NCBI GenBank assembly: GCA_050951005.1 | Contig: JBMNIP010000002.1 | Span: 248,001 to 312,000, forward strand | DNA from: UMGS1519 sp050951005 | GTDB taxonomy: Bacteria; Actinomycetota; Coriobacteriia; Coriobacteriales; Eggerthellaceae | DNA: 64,000 nucleotides | Reading direction: 5' to 3' | In this document: piece by piece, positions 35,128 through 44,458 of the stretch | Layout of the letters: every line of letters starts with the position of its first letter | Numbering within the stretch: the stretch's first letter is position 1 | The notes under the pieces: model-generated | What the model saw: the letters and a program-made list of their open reading frames with translations, nothing else | Databases searched by the model: none | What the model was told of the DNA's origin: nothing | Program-made: the position numbers and the translations under genes

Positions 35128-37287
35128 TCACATGAATTTCGTCTCCTCGGTTTTCCGCTTCACCCAACGGTTCAATTTAATCGTGGGGTTTCGCAGGAGC
35201 AAGCCCAAAAGCCAGAAGGGGATGGTAAATGCCACAAGGATCAGGAGCGACACCACGAACTCGTTGCCGAAGATGCCGGCAACGCACGATTGCATGGCGC
35301 GCATGGCATAGGCGAATGGCAGGAACGGATATACGTCCTGGAAGATCTGCCCCTCCATCTGGATGGGGAAGATGCCTCCCGACCCCGCCACCTGCATCAC
35401 AAGCAATATGACTGAGATGGCTTTTCCGACATTGCCGAATGAAAGCGTCAGGGTATAGACGATCACGGTAAAGGCAATGCCGATAACCCAGCCGGCAACC
35501 AGGAAAAGGAACGGATGCACGCATTGAATGCCCATGAAGTACAAATCGCCCAAACACAGCAGCGTGCTCTGCGCCAGCGACAGCAGCCAGAAGATGCCCA
35601 TGCGGCCCAGGTACTCCTGATGCGGCTTCAGGTTCGGAAGCTCCCGACGACGTGCCTCCGAGAGCTCGGGACGCATGATGACCACGAAGATGACCGCTGC
35701 CACCCACAGGGATAAGCACGAGTAGAACGGCGCCATCGACGAGCCGTAGTTGGCGATACCGTAGACCGCATGGCGCTTCAGCTGCACGGGAGAAGCAAGG
35801 TAATCGGCTAGGCTGGAAGTATCGCTTCCGAGTATCTTCTCGATATCCTTGAGATCGCCGCTGGAAAGGGCGGACTTCAGCTTTGCAGAGGCACTGCGCA
35901 GGCTGTCTGCCGAATCGTCCAAGTCGCGTGCGGCGGAACGAAGGGATTTCTCAGCCGCGGTCATCTCGTCGGTCAGGGACCCCGAAGCGGTTGAGAGGCT
36001 TGAGATGGCAGCATCCAGCTTTCCCGACAGGCTCGACGAAGAAGCCTGTACCTGGTCGAGCGATCCGGAGACTTTCTGCAACCGTTTCAACACTTTGCGC
36101 TCATAGCTTTTCTGAGCGGCGGATGCCGAAGCTTGGGCAGCAGCGATTTTCCGGTCGATGCGGTCCTTGGCGCTCTGCGCGGCCGCTTTGCCATCTGAGA
36201 TGTCGGAAGCGGTTGAATCGAGGGTTTCCGCCAAGCTGTCCAAATCGCTTGCAACGGCCTTGAGCGAGGAAACCGAGGAGGAGTCCTGGCCGATCAACGC
36301 TCCCACTGCAGAAGCCATCGAGCGGTACGACGATGCTTTTTCACGCGCCTCGGATGCCGCATCCTTCAGGCTGTCTGCCGTCTCGGCAGACGAGCTCTCC
36401 GCAGAGTCAAGCGCCGTATCGGTCTGCGATTGCAGGCTGTCGAAGCTCTTCGTGCTCTCCTTCAGTACCTTGTTGGCAAGCGTTCCCACGCCTTCAACCG
36501 ACCCCTCGGCGGTCGACAGGCTCTTCTTCACCGAATCGAGCGAACGGTTGGTTGATGCATTGGACGAATCAACCGCGTCCAAGATGGTCGTCGTACTGGA
36601 AATCAATGAGGAGGAAGCGCCCAGAAGCGATGCATAACCGCGCACCTGTCCTGCCGCATTGTCTAAACGGGTGGCCGTCGAAGTCAGGTTGCGCGTAACC
36701 GTCGAGCCGGCTTCGGACACCCGGTCGCTCTCCAGGTAACTCAGGACATCGGACAGGGCGCCCAGGGCAACATCGTCCACCGTCTCCGTGAACTCCTCCG
36801 ATATGCTGTTCTGTATGGTGCTCGCGCCTGCATCGGTGATGCGCGGGGCAACCGGGTTTTCCTTCTCATTGGTGTAGTAGGCGATCTTTGCCTGGTGCTG
36901 ATCATCGGAGAAGAGCGTCATCATCTCGTCGGTGAAGTTATCGGGAATCACGATGCTCGCGTAATATTCACCGGATTTGACACCTTCGACCGCCTCGTCC
37001 TGGTCTACGAACTGCCAATCGAATTGGTCGTTGCCGCGCAACGAGGACACCACCATATCGCCGATATTCAATTTGACGGGAAGCAGATCGCCGCTGTACC
37101 CGTCATCGTTGTTCACCACGGCAACCTTCAAATCGTCGGTATCGCCGTAAGGATCCCAGCTCGCCGCGATATTGAACCAGGCATAGAGCGTTGGGATGAT
37201 AGCCAGGCCCATAAGGCAGATGATGCCGATGATATTGCTCGTGACGCGCTTCATGTCGCCTTTGAAAATGAGCCAGATATTCCTCAT
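35128..37287 (-). CDS. YhgE/Pip family membrane protein (second of tandem pair)
   Basis: 719 residues: an N-terminal membrane helix (IIGIICLMGLAIIPTLYAWF), a YhgE N-domain motif DLKVAVVNNDDGYSG, a long extracytoplasmic region (about 40-510) rich in Ser/Ala/Leu heptads that should form coiled coils, and a C-terminal ABC-2-like block of about five helices. Known relatives include the phage-infection protein Pip and YueB/EsaA of type VII systems; transport of a large molecule or envelope function is inferred. Its ATG overlaps the stop of the preceding homologue (ATGA). Confidence 0.85.
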   Translation of the reverse strand: MRNIWLIFKGDMKRVTSNIIGIICLMGLAIIPTLYAWFNIAASWDPYGDTDDLKVAVVNNDDGYSGDLLPVKLNIGDMVVSSLRGNDQFDWQFVDQDEAVEGVKSGEYYASIVIPDNFTDEMMTLFSDDQHQAKIAYYTNEKENPVAPRITDAGASTIQNSISEEFTETVDDVALGALSDVLSYLESDRVSEAGSTVTRNLTSTATRLDNAAGQVRGYASLLGASSSLISSTTTILDAVDSSNASTNRSLDSVKKSLSTAEGSVEGVGTLANKVLKESTKSFDSLQSQTDTALDSAESSSAETADSLKDAASEAREKASSYRSMASAVGALIGQDSSSVSSLKAVASDLDSLAETLDSTASDISDGKAAAQSAKDRIDRKIAAAQASASAAQKSYERKVLKRLQKVSGSLDQVQASSSSLSGKLDAAISSLSTASGSLTDEMTAAEKSLRSAARDLDDSADSLRSASAKLKSALSSGDLKDIEKILGSDTSSLADYLASPVQLKRHAVYGIANYGSSMAPFYSCLSLWVAAVIFVVIMRPELSEARRRELPNLKPHQEYLGRMGIFWLLSLAQSTLLCLGDLYFMGIQCVHPFLFLVAGWVIGIAFTVIVYTLTLSFGNVGKAISVILLVMQVAGSGGIFPIQMEGQIFQDVYPFLPFAYAMRAMQSCVAGIFGNEFVVSLLILVAFTIPFWLLGLLLRNPTIKLNRWVKRKTEETKFM

Positions 37288-40067
37288 CGGTCCCCCCTTC
37301 CCTCAAGGGAACCATCCTCGGAATCACCCTTCGCTGAGTTGTGTTCCGGGGATGATTGGGAGGCGGTACCGGTATCGCCGCCGACATCCGAACCATCGGT
37401 TGCCTGTCTTTGACCATCAGGGGCGTTCAAATCGATCCGCAAGGACTCAACAGTCGAGGCAATGCGCTCGCGGAATGCCTGCGAACGGCTGCGCCAGCCG
37501 GTTGCACCCTGCTCCTGCATGCCCCCAGCACGCATCTTGCCCATAGGGACATGACGGTACATGGCGTCTACGAGCTTGGAATCATCGAGTTCGGTGATAT
37601 GCAGCTGATAGCGCAGGTTGTCATGCATGTACTCGATGAAGATCAGTATGCAGTCAACGATGATGATGACCAGCAGAACGGCGCACAGCATGATGATCTT
37701 CGTGTTGATATTCTCCACGTGGAAAAGCGACATGACAACGATCATCAGGATGGGAAGAATCGCCACCGCCACGACACCGAGGCGCTTCAGATGCGGATAG
37801 GCGCGATCGAATCGGGAGGCACGGGCAAGCAGCGTCTGTCGGTACTCGTCGGAATTCAGCAGCGCTTGGATCACATTGCGCACGCCGTAACGGGAGTGGG
37901 ACATGCCATGGACTTCGCTGTCCATAACATCGGTTTGCCGCAGGCGATTATCGAACAACAGGTTGATGTTGAGCAGGTACCGACGCAGCACCAACCCGAA
38001 GAAGAGGCCCACAGGAATCACGATGAGCAGCAGGAACCCCAAATCGGCAAGGTAGTTTGAACCGTACATGCCCCCGATGACCTCACGCAGGGCCGAGATG
38101 CCGTAGGTAAACGGCAACAGCGGATGCAGATGCTGGAAGAACCGCGGCATCATCTCCACTGGGTACATGCCGGACGAACCGGGAATCTGGAAGATCAGCA
38201 GAATGACGGCAAGCGCCTTGCCGACATGCTTGAAGGTGATGGCCAGCGAATACACGATGGTGATATAGGCCCAGGAGATAACGGCTCCGGCCAACAGGAA
38301 AAGCGCCGGCTGGGTGCATTGGATGCCCATGGCAATCTCCCCAGCCAGCATCACCATGGCCTGCAGCACCGCCAAAAGCGTCATCAGCAGATAGCGGCCG
38401 AGGAAGGCCTGGTTGGCCGTCAAATCGGGGAATCCCTCCCGGTCGGTCTCGGCACGGATGACGGCAATCAGCATGAAGCAGCCGATCCACAGCGCCAGAT
38501 TCGTGTAGAACGGGGCAACTGCCGAACCATAGTTCGACACCGGATAAACCGTTTGCGTCTCGAGCGCCACCGGTTCGGACATGAACGACCCGACATCGGC
38601 CGCATCGACATGCTCGAACGATGACAGCTGCCCCAACCGCAAGGCGCTCACGATGGAGTCGAGGTCGGTGACTGCCCCATCCAAGCCATCCTCGGCGTCC
38701 TTGAGCGACGCCCGGGTGGATGCCAGGGTATCCTTCGTCTGGGCCAAAGTGCCATCCATCTGACTCAGGAGCTTCCTGATCTGCTTCACCTGGGGATCCA
38801 AGCTATCGATTGTTCCGGACAGGTTGCCGATAACCAACGCATAGGTATCGAGTGCCGATGAAACCGCCGGTTCCACTTCGTTGCTCAGCGCCGTGGCGTT
38901 TGCCAGAAGATTATCCGAGCCGGTCGTCGCAACTTTCGAGGCGGCATCTGAGGCATGATGCAGGTCGCTGCCTGTCGAACCCAATTTCGTACTGGCGCTC
39001 TCCAAGTTCTCTGCCGTCTTGCTCAGCTGGTTGTTTTCCCGCTTCAGACGGGTGATGGAATCGTCGAGCTCGCTGCGGTTGAGGCTCTCGAGCGATGAGA
39101 TGATACGGTTATTTCGTTTGACGATGGCATCCAGCTGCGATGCAACCTGTCCAGTAGTCCCCTGTGCCTTCTCGAGCGTTGAAGCAGAGCGGCTCATCGC
39201 CCGGCTGCTGGCATTCGCCGCATCGGTCAGGTCGACAGCGGTTTGGGAGATCGCCCGCAGGTACGCATTGTTCAGGGAACGGGCGCTCTTGCGCGCCTTC
39301 TTCAGATCGGATTCTGCATCGGAAAGGCTTTGCTGCAACGCGGGCAGATCCGAGTCGATCTCGGCCATCACCCCATCGGCATCGCGTACCGCCTGGTGCC
39401 AATCGCCGACAGACGACTCCGCCCCTTTCAAACTCTTTCGGGCGCTTTCCAGCTTTCCCTTCGCTTTCTCGACCTTGGCGCTGACCCCCGAACGCGCCTG
39501 CGTTGCAGAGGCATCGACATCTCCTACCGCCTGCTTGGCCGCTTTGGTGACAGCCTCGCTCATCGTAGAGACGAACGTGCTGTTGATCTGCTCTTCGATG
39601 GTCTTCGCACCGGTATCGGTAACCTTCGCGGCAATCGCGCTGAATTTCTCGTTCACATAGTATTGGACCGTCGGATGCTTCGTCTTGCCCGACAGAACAC
39701 TGACGAAATCCTTGCTGAACGATGAGGGGATAACGATGGCCGCATAATAATAACCGGCATCGAGCTTTTCGCGCGCCTCCCCCTCATCAACGAATTCCCA
39801 AGTGAAATCATCGTTTTGCCGCAGCATATCTTCCACCTGGGAACCGACGTCGACCGTGCCGAGGCCTTCGGCATCCACCGCCTTGTCGTTGTTTACCACG
39901 GCGACCTTAATACCCGCAGTGTTGTCATAGGGATTCCAGTTGGAGGCAATGCAATACCAGGCATAGCACGACGGAAGGATGATGATACCCAGCACCACCA
40001 CAAGTGCGACGGGATTGTGCAGCAAGCGTTTCAGGTCGCGCTTGAGTACCTGCAGGGCAACTCTCAT
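37284..40067 (-). CDS. YhgE/Pip family membrane protein (first of tandem pair)
   Basis: 927 residues with the same plan as its neighbour: first helix VALVVVLGIIILPSCYAWY, motif GIKVAVVNNDKAVD, coiled-coil-rich extracytoplasmic region to about residue 510, and a C-terminal multi-helix block. It differs by about 190 extra C-terminal residues: two more membrane helices (near VVAVAILPILMIVVMSLF and IIMLCAVLLVIIIVDCILIF) and a charged cytoplasmic tail ending SEDGSLEGRGDR. It begins only 21 nt after hisI, behind GGCGGAG, so it may be read from the his transcript. Confidence 0.85.
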   Translation of the reverse strand: MRVALQVLKRDLKRLLHNPVALVVVLGIIILPSCYAWYCIASNWNPYDNTAGIKVAVVNNDKAVDAEGLGTVDVGSQVEDMLRQNDDFTWEFVDEGEAREKLDAGYYYAAIVIPSSFSKDFVSVLSGKTKHPTVQYYVNEKFSAIAAKVTDTGAKTIEEQINSTFVSTMSEAVTKAAKQAVGDVDASATQARSGVSAKVEKAKGKLESARKSLKGAESSVGDWHQAVRDADGVMAEIDSDLPALQQSLSDAESDLKKARKSARSLNNAYLRAISQTAVDLTDAANASSRAMSRSASTLEKAQGTTGQVASQLDAIVKRNNRIISSLESLNRSELDDSITRLKRENNQLSKTAENLESASTKLGSTGSDLHHASDAASKVATTGSDNLLANATALSNEVEPAVSSALDTYALVIGNLSGTIDSLDPQVKQIRKLLSQMDGTLAQTKDTLASTRASLKDAEDGLDGAVTDLDSIVSALRLGQLSSFEHVDAADVGSFMSEPVALETQTVYPVSNYGSAVAPFYTNLALWIGCFMLIAVIRAETDREGFPDLTANQAFLGRYLLMTLLAVLQAMVMLAGEIAMGIQCTQPALFLLAGAVISWAYITIVYSLAITFKHVGKALAVILLIFQIPGSSGMYPVEMMPRFFQHLHPLLPFTYGISALREVIGGMYGSNYLADLGFLLLIVIPVGLFFGLVLRRYLLNINLLFDNRLRQTDVMDSEVHGMSHSRYGVRNVIQALLNSDEYRQTLLARASRFDRAYPHLKRLGVVAVAILPILMIVVMSLFHVENINTKIIMLCAVLLVIIIVDCILIFIEYMHDNLRYQLHITELDDSKLVDAMYRHVPMGKMRAGGMQEQGATGWRSRSQAFRERIASTVESLRIDLNAPDGQRQATDGSDVGGDTGTASQSSPEHNSAKGDSEDGSLEGRGDR

Positions 40068-40088
40068 AGAAGATGGCTCCGCCCTGAG

Positions 40089-40424
40089 TTAGAACGTACG
40101 GTAGAAACAGCTCGTGTGGCCGGTATGGCAGGCGGGACCCGCCGGATGCACCAGCGCCAGCAAGGTATCGGCATCGCAGTCGTAGCGCAGCTCAGCCAGC
40201 TGTTGCACGTTGCCGCTCTCCTCCCCCTTGTGCCAGAGCCTCTGCCGGCTGCGTGACCAGAACCAGGTCGTGCGCTGCTCTACGGTCAATCGCAGCGATT
40301 CTTCATTCATCCATGCCATCATCAGGACCTCGCGCGTATCCGCATCCTGCACGATGCATGGCACCAGGCCGCGGTCGTTGAAGGTCACATCGGCAAGCGT
40401 CAACTCTCCCTGTTCCTTTCCCAT
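40089..40424 (-). CDS. hisI: Phosphoribosyl-AMP cyclohydrolase
   Basis: 111-residue monofunctional enzyme of histidine step 3 (opening of the PR-AMP ring). Typical motifs: LVPCIVQDADTREVLMMAWMN, TTWFWSRSRQRLWHKGEES and the metal-binding DCDADTLL with Cys/His in CHTGHTSCFYRTF. No HisE (PR-ATP pyrophosphatase) domain is fused and none is encoded in the window. Last gene of the his operon, 12 nt after hisF. Confidence 0.95.
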   Translation of the reverse strand: MGKEQGELTLADVTFNDRGLVPCIVQDADTREVLMMAWMNEESLRLTVEQRTTWFWSRSRQRLWHKGEESGNVQQLAELRYDCDADTLLALVHPAGPACHTGHTSCFYRTF

Positions 40425-40436
40425 GCCGAAACCACC

Positions 40437-41201
40437 TCACAGCCTGACGGGGATACCCTGTGATGCCAGATATTCCTTCACCTGGCGCACCGTATAGGTG
40501 CCGAAATGGAAGACGCTTGCCGCAAGCACGGCATCGGCCTCCCCCTCGATGATACCCTCGGCGAAGTGCTCGAGCTTGCCGACTCCGCCACTGGCGATCA
40601 CGGGGATATCGACGGCCCGTGCCACCGCACGCGTCAACGCCAAGTCGAAGCCGTCCTTGCTGCCATCGCGGTCCATGCTGGTCAGGAGGATCTCGCCTGC
40701 TCCGCGGCGCGCCGCCTCTGCCGCCCATTCGACTGCGTCGAGCCCTGTTGCCTTTCGGCCGCCGGCAACATAGACTTCCCATTTGTTGGGATTGCCGGCC
40801 ACCTGTTTGGCGTCGATGGCGCAGAGGATGGCCTGGGTACCGAAAGCCGCAGCAGCCTGCGTGATGATCTCGGGATGCGCGACGGCGGCCGAGTTGACCG
40901 ATACCTTGTCAGCGCCGGCCGCGATCATCGTACGGATATCCGCGACCGTGCGGAAGCCCCCGCCTACACAATAGGGAAGGCGCAATTCCTCGCTTGCACG
41001 GCTCGCCATGGCCACCGTGGTCTTTCGGCCCTCATGGGTAGCGGTGATGTCCAGGAAAACCACCTCGTCGGCACGCTGTTCGTCATAGCGCTGGGCAAGT
41101 TCGATCGGATCGCCTGCATCGCGCAGGTTCACGAAATTGACGCCTTTGACGACACGGCCGTCTTTCACATCCATGCAGGGAATGACTCGCTTGGTAAGCA
41201 C
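40437..41201 (-). CDS. hisF: Imidazole glycerol phosphate synthase, cyclase subunit
   Basis: 254-residue half-barrel repeat TIM barrel. Motifs include IPCMDVKDGRVVKGVNFVNL (catalytic Asp), VVFLDITATHEGR, VGGGFRTVADI, ADKVSVNSAAVAHPE, LLTSMDRDGSKDGFDL (second catalytic Asp) and IASGGVGKLEHF. It takes ammonia from HisH to form IGP and AICAR. Spacing to hisA is 33 nt and to hisI 12 nt. Confidence 0.97.
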   Translation of the reverse strand: MLTKRVIPCMDVKDGRVVKGVNFVNLRDAGDPIELAQRYDEQRADEVVFLDITATHEGRKTTVAMASRASEELRLPYCVGGGFRTVADIRTMIAAGADKVSVNSAAVAHPEIITQAAAAFGTQAILCAIDAKQVAGNPNKWEVYVAGGRKATGLDAVEWAAEAARRGAGEILLTSMDRDGSKDGFDLALTRAVARAVDIPVIASGGVGKLEHFAEGIIEGEADAVLAASVFHFGTYTVRQVKEYLASQGIPVRL

Positions 41202-41234
41202 GTTGCTCCTTCTCTTTTGCCGGGGCGAACAGGA

Positions 41235-41984
41235 CTATCGGCCGCTTTCGAACAAGCGCGTGAACTTGCGGCAGGCAGCCACACCCTCGGGCACGCTGAG
41301 CGTTCTCTCATATACCGCCCGACCGGCGATGATGCCTTCGATAGAAGCCGCCACCTGGCCCAGCGCATCGATGTCCTTGATTCCCGATACCCCACCGCTG
41401 GCCACCACGGGATGACCGAAAACCTGCGCCATATGCTCATAGGCATCCGGATTGATCCCCACTTGCATGCCGTCGCGCGAGATATCGGTGTATACCATAT
41501 GGCAGTATCCCATCTCGGCCATCTGCATCGCAAGCTCGTCTGCGGAGATGTCCGTTCCGTTCTCCCAGCCGGAAATGGCAACCCGCCCGTCCCGCGCATC
41601 GATACCTGCTGCCAGAAGATCGCCGTATTGTTCAACCGCCTGACGGGCAAATTCCTGGTCTTTGACGAGAGCCGTCCCCAAAACGATGCGGGACGCACCG
41701 GCCTGGGCAAGATCGTCGATGGACTCCAGGGAGCGCACGCCGCCACCGACCTCGACCTTCAAGCCGGCATCTTCCACTATCCGCGTGATGAGCGCACGGT
41801 TCTTCTGCACACCGGTGCGTGCCCCGTCCAAGTCGACCACATGGAGCCATTCGGCACCATTGGCTTTGAAGATGCGCGCCTGTTCGACTGGGTCCTCGTT
41901 ATAGATGGTTACGGAATGATAATCGCCCCTTGCCAAACGAACGGCTTTGCCATCCAAGATATCGATTGCCGGAAGAAAATACAT
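41235..41984 (-). CDS. hisA: ProFAR isomerase
   Basis: 249-residue TIM barrel that isomerises ProFAR to PRFAR. Motifs: PAIDILDGKAVRLARGDY (catalytic Asp), VGGGVRSLESIDDL, RIVLGTALVKD, YTDISRDGMQVG and ASGGVSGIKDID. ATG at 41984 behind GAAAGGGG. It is distinguished from actinobacterial bifunctional PriA only by overall fit, and I see no trp cluster gene that would need TrpF activity here. Confidence 0.94.
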   Translation of the reverse strand: MYFLPAIDILDGKAVRLARGDYHSVTIYNEDPVEQARIFKANGAEWLHVVDLDGARTGVQKNRALITRIVEDAGLKVEVGGGVRSLESIDDLAQAGASRIVLGTALVKDQEFARQAVEQYGDLLAAGIDARDGRVAISGWENGTDISADELAMQMAEMGYCHMVYTDISRDGMQVGINPDAYEHMAQVFGHPVVASGGVSGIKDIDALGQVAASIEGIIAGRAVYERTLSVPEGVAACRKFTRLFESGR

Positions 41985-42016
41985 ATCGAAGCCCCTTTCG
42001 TAGCAGACCTCGTCGA

Positions 42017-42763
42017 TCAGCGATGCACGGTCGACGCGACGATTTCAACAAAGTTTGCAAGCACCTTCGCACCGGCATCCGAGCTCTTCTCCGGATGGAA
42101 CTGCAGCCCGAAAACCCGGTCCGTCAGCGCCACCGCCGACGGAAAGCGGATGGAATGGACGGTCTCCGCCACCGTTGCCGGCGTATCCGGGGCAATGTAG
42201 CTGTGTGTGAAGTAGAAGTACTCGCCTTGCGGAATGCCGGCAAACAGACGCGCTGCGCCGGATACGGTATCCGGAACCGTTGGCGTGTCGGGCATATTGC
42301 AAGCGCACCGTAGCGCAGCGCGCCCGTTCATCCCCATGCCAAGCGGTGCCTCTATCGAGTTCCAGCCCACATGCGGCACCTTATAGCGCCTGCCGTGTCC
42401 GTCCTCTCGCGGCATACGTGTGACCGTTCCCTGGATAAGGCCGAGGCCCTTAACCGTCTGGCCCTCCGCCGCACCTTCGAGGCCATCTGAGAACAGCAGA
42501 TGCATCCCCAGGCAGATGCCCAAGAACGGACGGCCTTCGGCCACGGCATCGCGGATCGCATCCATCTGCCCGAGTCCGGACATATTGCGCGCCGCATCCG
42601 CGAATGCCCCGACGCCCGGAAGGACCACGGCATCCGCTCGGCGGATATCATCCGCACGTTCGGTGATGAATGCCTGGGCGCCTGCTGCATCGAGGCCCCG
42701 CTCGACGGATTTCAAGTTGCCCATCCGATAATCGACGACGGCAATACACGGCAATATGCCCAT
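42017..42763 (-). CDS. hisH: Imidazole glycerol phosphate synthase, glutaminase subunit
   Basis: 248-residue class I glutaminase, slightly longer than most HisH (about 200-215). The N-terminus is IAVVDYRMGNLKSVERGL, the nucleophile Cys is in FLGICLGMHLLF, and His/Glu are in GLQFHPEKSSDAG. An insertion of about 30 residues lies near NMPDTPTVPDTVSGAARLF. The ATG shares one base with the hisB stop (TAATG). Confidence 0.95.
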   Translation of the reverse strand: MGILPCIAVVDYRMGNLKSVERGLDAAGAQAFITERADDIRRADAVVLPGVGAFADAARNMSGLGQMDAIRDAVAEGRPFLGICLGMHLLFSDGLEGAAEGQTVKGLGLIQGTVTRMPREDGHGRRYKVPHVGWNSIEAPLGMGMNGRAALRCACNMPDTPTVPDTVSGAARLFAGIPQGEYFYFTHSYIAPDTPATVAETVHSIRFPSAVALTDRVFGLQFHPEKSSDAGAKVLANFVEIVASTVHR

Positions 42764-43377
42764 TACAGGCTTCCCTTCGTAGAGGGCATTTGGCCGGCGA
42801 TGCGCGGATCAAGCGCTACCGCCTGCGAGAGGGCACGGGCACAGGCCTTGAATGACGCCTCGATCACGTGGTGGGCATTCTTGCCTGCAATCTCGCGCAG
42901 ATGCAGGGTGATACCCGCGTTCGCGGCGAAGGCGATGAAGAACTCCTCGGCAAGCGCCGTATCGAAGGCGCCCAGCATACCCGGCATCGGCTCCACCGCA
43001 TAATGAAGCTGGCCGCGGCCCGATATATCGATCGCCGCGGCAATCAACGCTTCATCCATCGGAAGCAGGATGGATCCGTAGCGGGTAATGCCCCGCTTGT
43101 CGCCAAGCGCCTGCGCCAGAGCCGAACCCAGCACGATGCCGCAATCTTCCACGGTATGGTGAGCGTCGACTTCGATATCGCCGCGAGCCTTCATGCTCAA
43201 ATCGAACAGGCCATGGCGTCCGAAAGCGTCCAGCATGTGGTCGAAGAACGGGACACCGGTATCGATATCGGTCTTTCCCGTGCCGTCGAGATCGATGGAC
43301 ACCGAGATATCGGTTTCCTTTGTCGTGCGTGAAAGCGCTGCTCTGCGCGGCGCATCCTGCTCAGTTCTGGCGGACAT
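42763..43377 (-). CDS. hisB: Imidazoleglycerol-phosphate dehydratase
   Basis: 204-residue monofunctional dehydratase (no histidinol-phosphatase domain). The metal-binding His motifs are FFDHMLDAFGRHG and DAHHTVEDCGI, repeated as AAHHVIEASFKA-like FKNAHHVIEASFKA near the C-terminus. ATG at 43377 behind GGAGG; it overlaps hisC by 17 nt. Confidence 0.96.
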   Translation of the reverse strand: MSARTEQDAPRRAALSRTTKETDISVSIDLDGTGKTDIDTGVPFFDHMLDAFGRHGLFDLSMKARGDIEVDAHHTVEDCGIVLGSALAQALGDKRGITRYGSILLPMDEALIAAAIDISGRGQLHYAVEPMPGMLGAFDTALAEEFFIAFAANAGITLHLREIAGKNAHHVIEASFKACARALSQAVALDPRIAGQMPSTKGSL

Positions 43378-44458
43378 GCTCTAGCCTCCGTTCCGCGAAG
43401 ATCTCCTGCAGCGCTGCAATGAAGGCATGGTTCTCCTCGGGCGAACCGACGCTGACGCGCAGGCAATCTTCCAAATAGGGTGCATGCGAGAAATCGCGCA
43501 CCAATATACCCTGATCGTACAGCCGTTGCCAGACATCGGCGGCATCCTTTACCTTGAAAAGGATGAAATTCGAATCGGAGGGGTACACGGTAACGCCGGG
43601 AATCGTACGCATCTTCTCAAGCAGCCATTCGCGGCACTCGATGATATCGTTGATGATCGGCGAGAATTCCGCCCGGCTCTTGAATACCGTTTCTCCGATA
43701 ATCTGAGACACCTTGTCCACCGAATAGGGTTGGCGGACTTTCAGGTATTCCGAGATGACGTCGGCATCTCCCAGCAGATAGCCCAGGCGCACCCCCGCCA
43801 TCGCGAACGCCTTGGAAAACGTGCGCAGTAGTATCAGGTTCTTGTGCATGGCCAAGAACGGGCGCATCGTCGTACGGGAGAACTCGCCATAGGCCTCGTC
43901 GACCATGACAAGCGCATCCGTACTCGACAGGAGTTCGTCGACGAAGCTCTCATCGGCCAGCTGTCCGGTAGGATTATTCGGACTGGTGATGATCATGTAG
44001 TCGATATCGCCCTCGGCCACACGAGACAACACGGCATCCGCATCGATGGAGAAGTCTTCCCGGCGCGGAACATTGACGACCTCTGTGCCCGTCAGCAGCG
44101 CATTGTTCTCGTAAACCGAAAAGGTCGGAGGCAGATTCAGGAACTTGCGCCCTGGACCGCCCCAGCACAATGCGGTATTGAATAGCAGCTCATCACCGCC
44201 ATTGCCCAACAGGATGTTCTCCGGCTCCAAGCCGTTAGCATCTGCAATCATCCCGCGCAGCTTGGTGGCCAACGGATCGGGATACCTATTGAAATCGCAG
44301 TTCTTCAGCTTCTTGCGGATGTCGTAGCGGATGTTGTCCGGCAGGTTCCACGGATTCTCGTTGGCCGACATCATGCAGCGGGCCGGCAGGTACTTCGGGT
44401 CGTAAGGGGTCAGCCCGGCCAGACGTTCGTTGGCAGCACGTACGCTATTCATCTGCAT
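43361..44458 (-). CDS. hisC: Histidinol-phosphate aminotransferase
   Basis: About 365 residues, PLP-dependent fold type I. Motifs: NENPWNLP, RYPDP, LLGNGGDELL, ITSPNNPTGQL, VDEAYGEFS, LLRTFSKAFAMAGVRLGYLLG (PLP lysine) and VSVGSPEEN. I chose the ATG at 44458 (44452 is also possible); both overlap the end of hisD and lack a strong ribosome site, implying coupling. The frame is open to 44857, but that is antisense-like sequence within hisD. Confidence 0.95.
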   Translation of the reverse strand: MQMNSVRAANERLAGLTPYDPKYLPARCMMSANENPWNLPDNIRYDIRKKLKNCDFNRYPDPLATKLRGMIADANGLEPENILLGNGGDELLFNTALCWGGPGRKFLNLPPTFSVYENNALLTGTEVVNVPRREDFSIDADAVLSRVAEGDIDYMIITSPNNPTGQLADESFVDELLSSTDALVMVDEAYGEFSRTTMRPFLAMHKNLILLRTFSKAFAMAGVRLGYLLGDADVISEYLKVRQPYSVDKVSQIIGETVFKSRAEFSPIINDIIECREWLLEKMRTIPGVTVYPSDSNFILFKVKDAADVWQRLYDQGILVRDFSHAPYLEDCLRVSVGSPEENHAFIAALQEIFAERRLEHVRQN

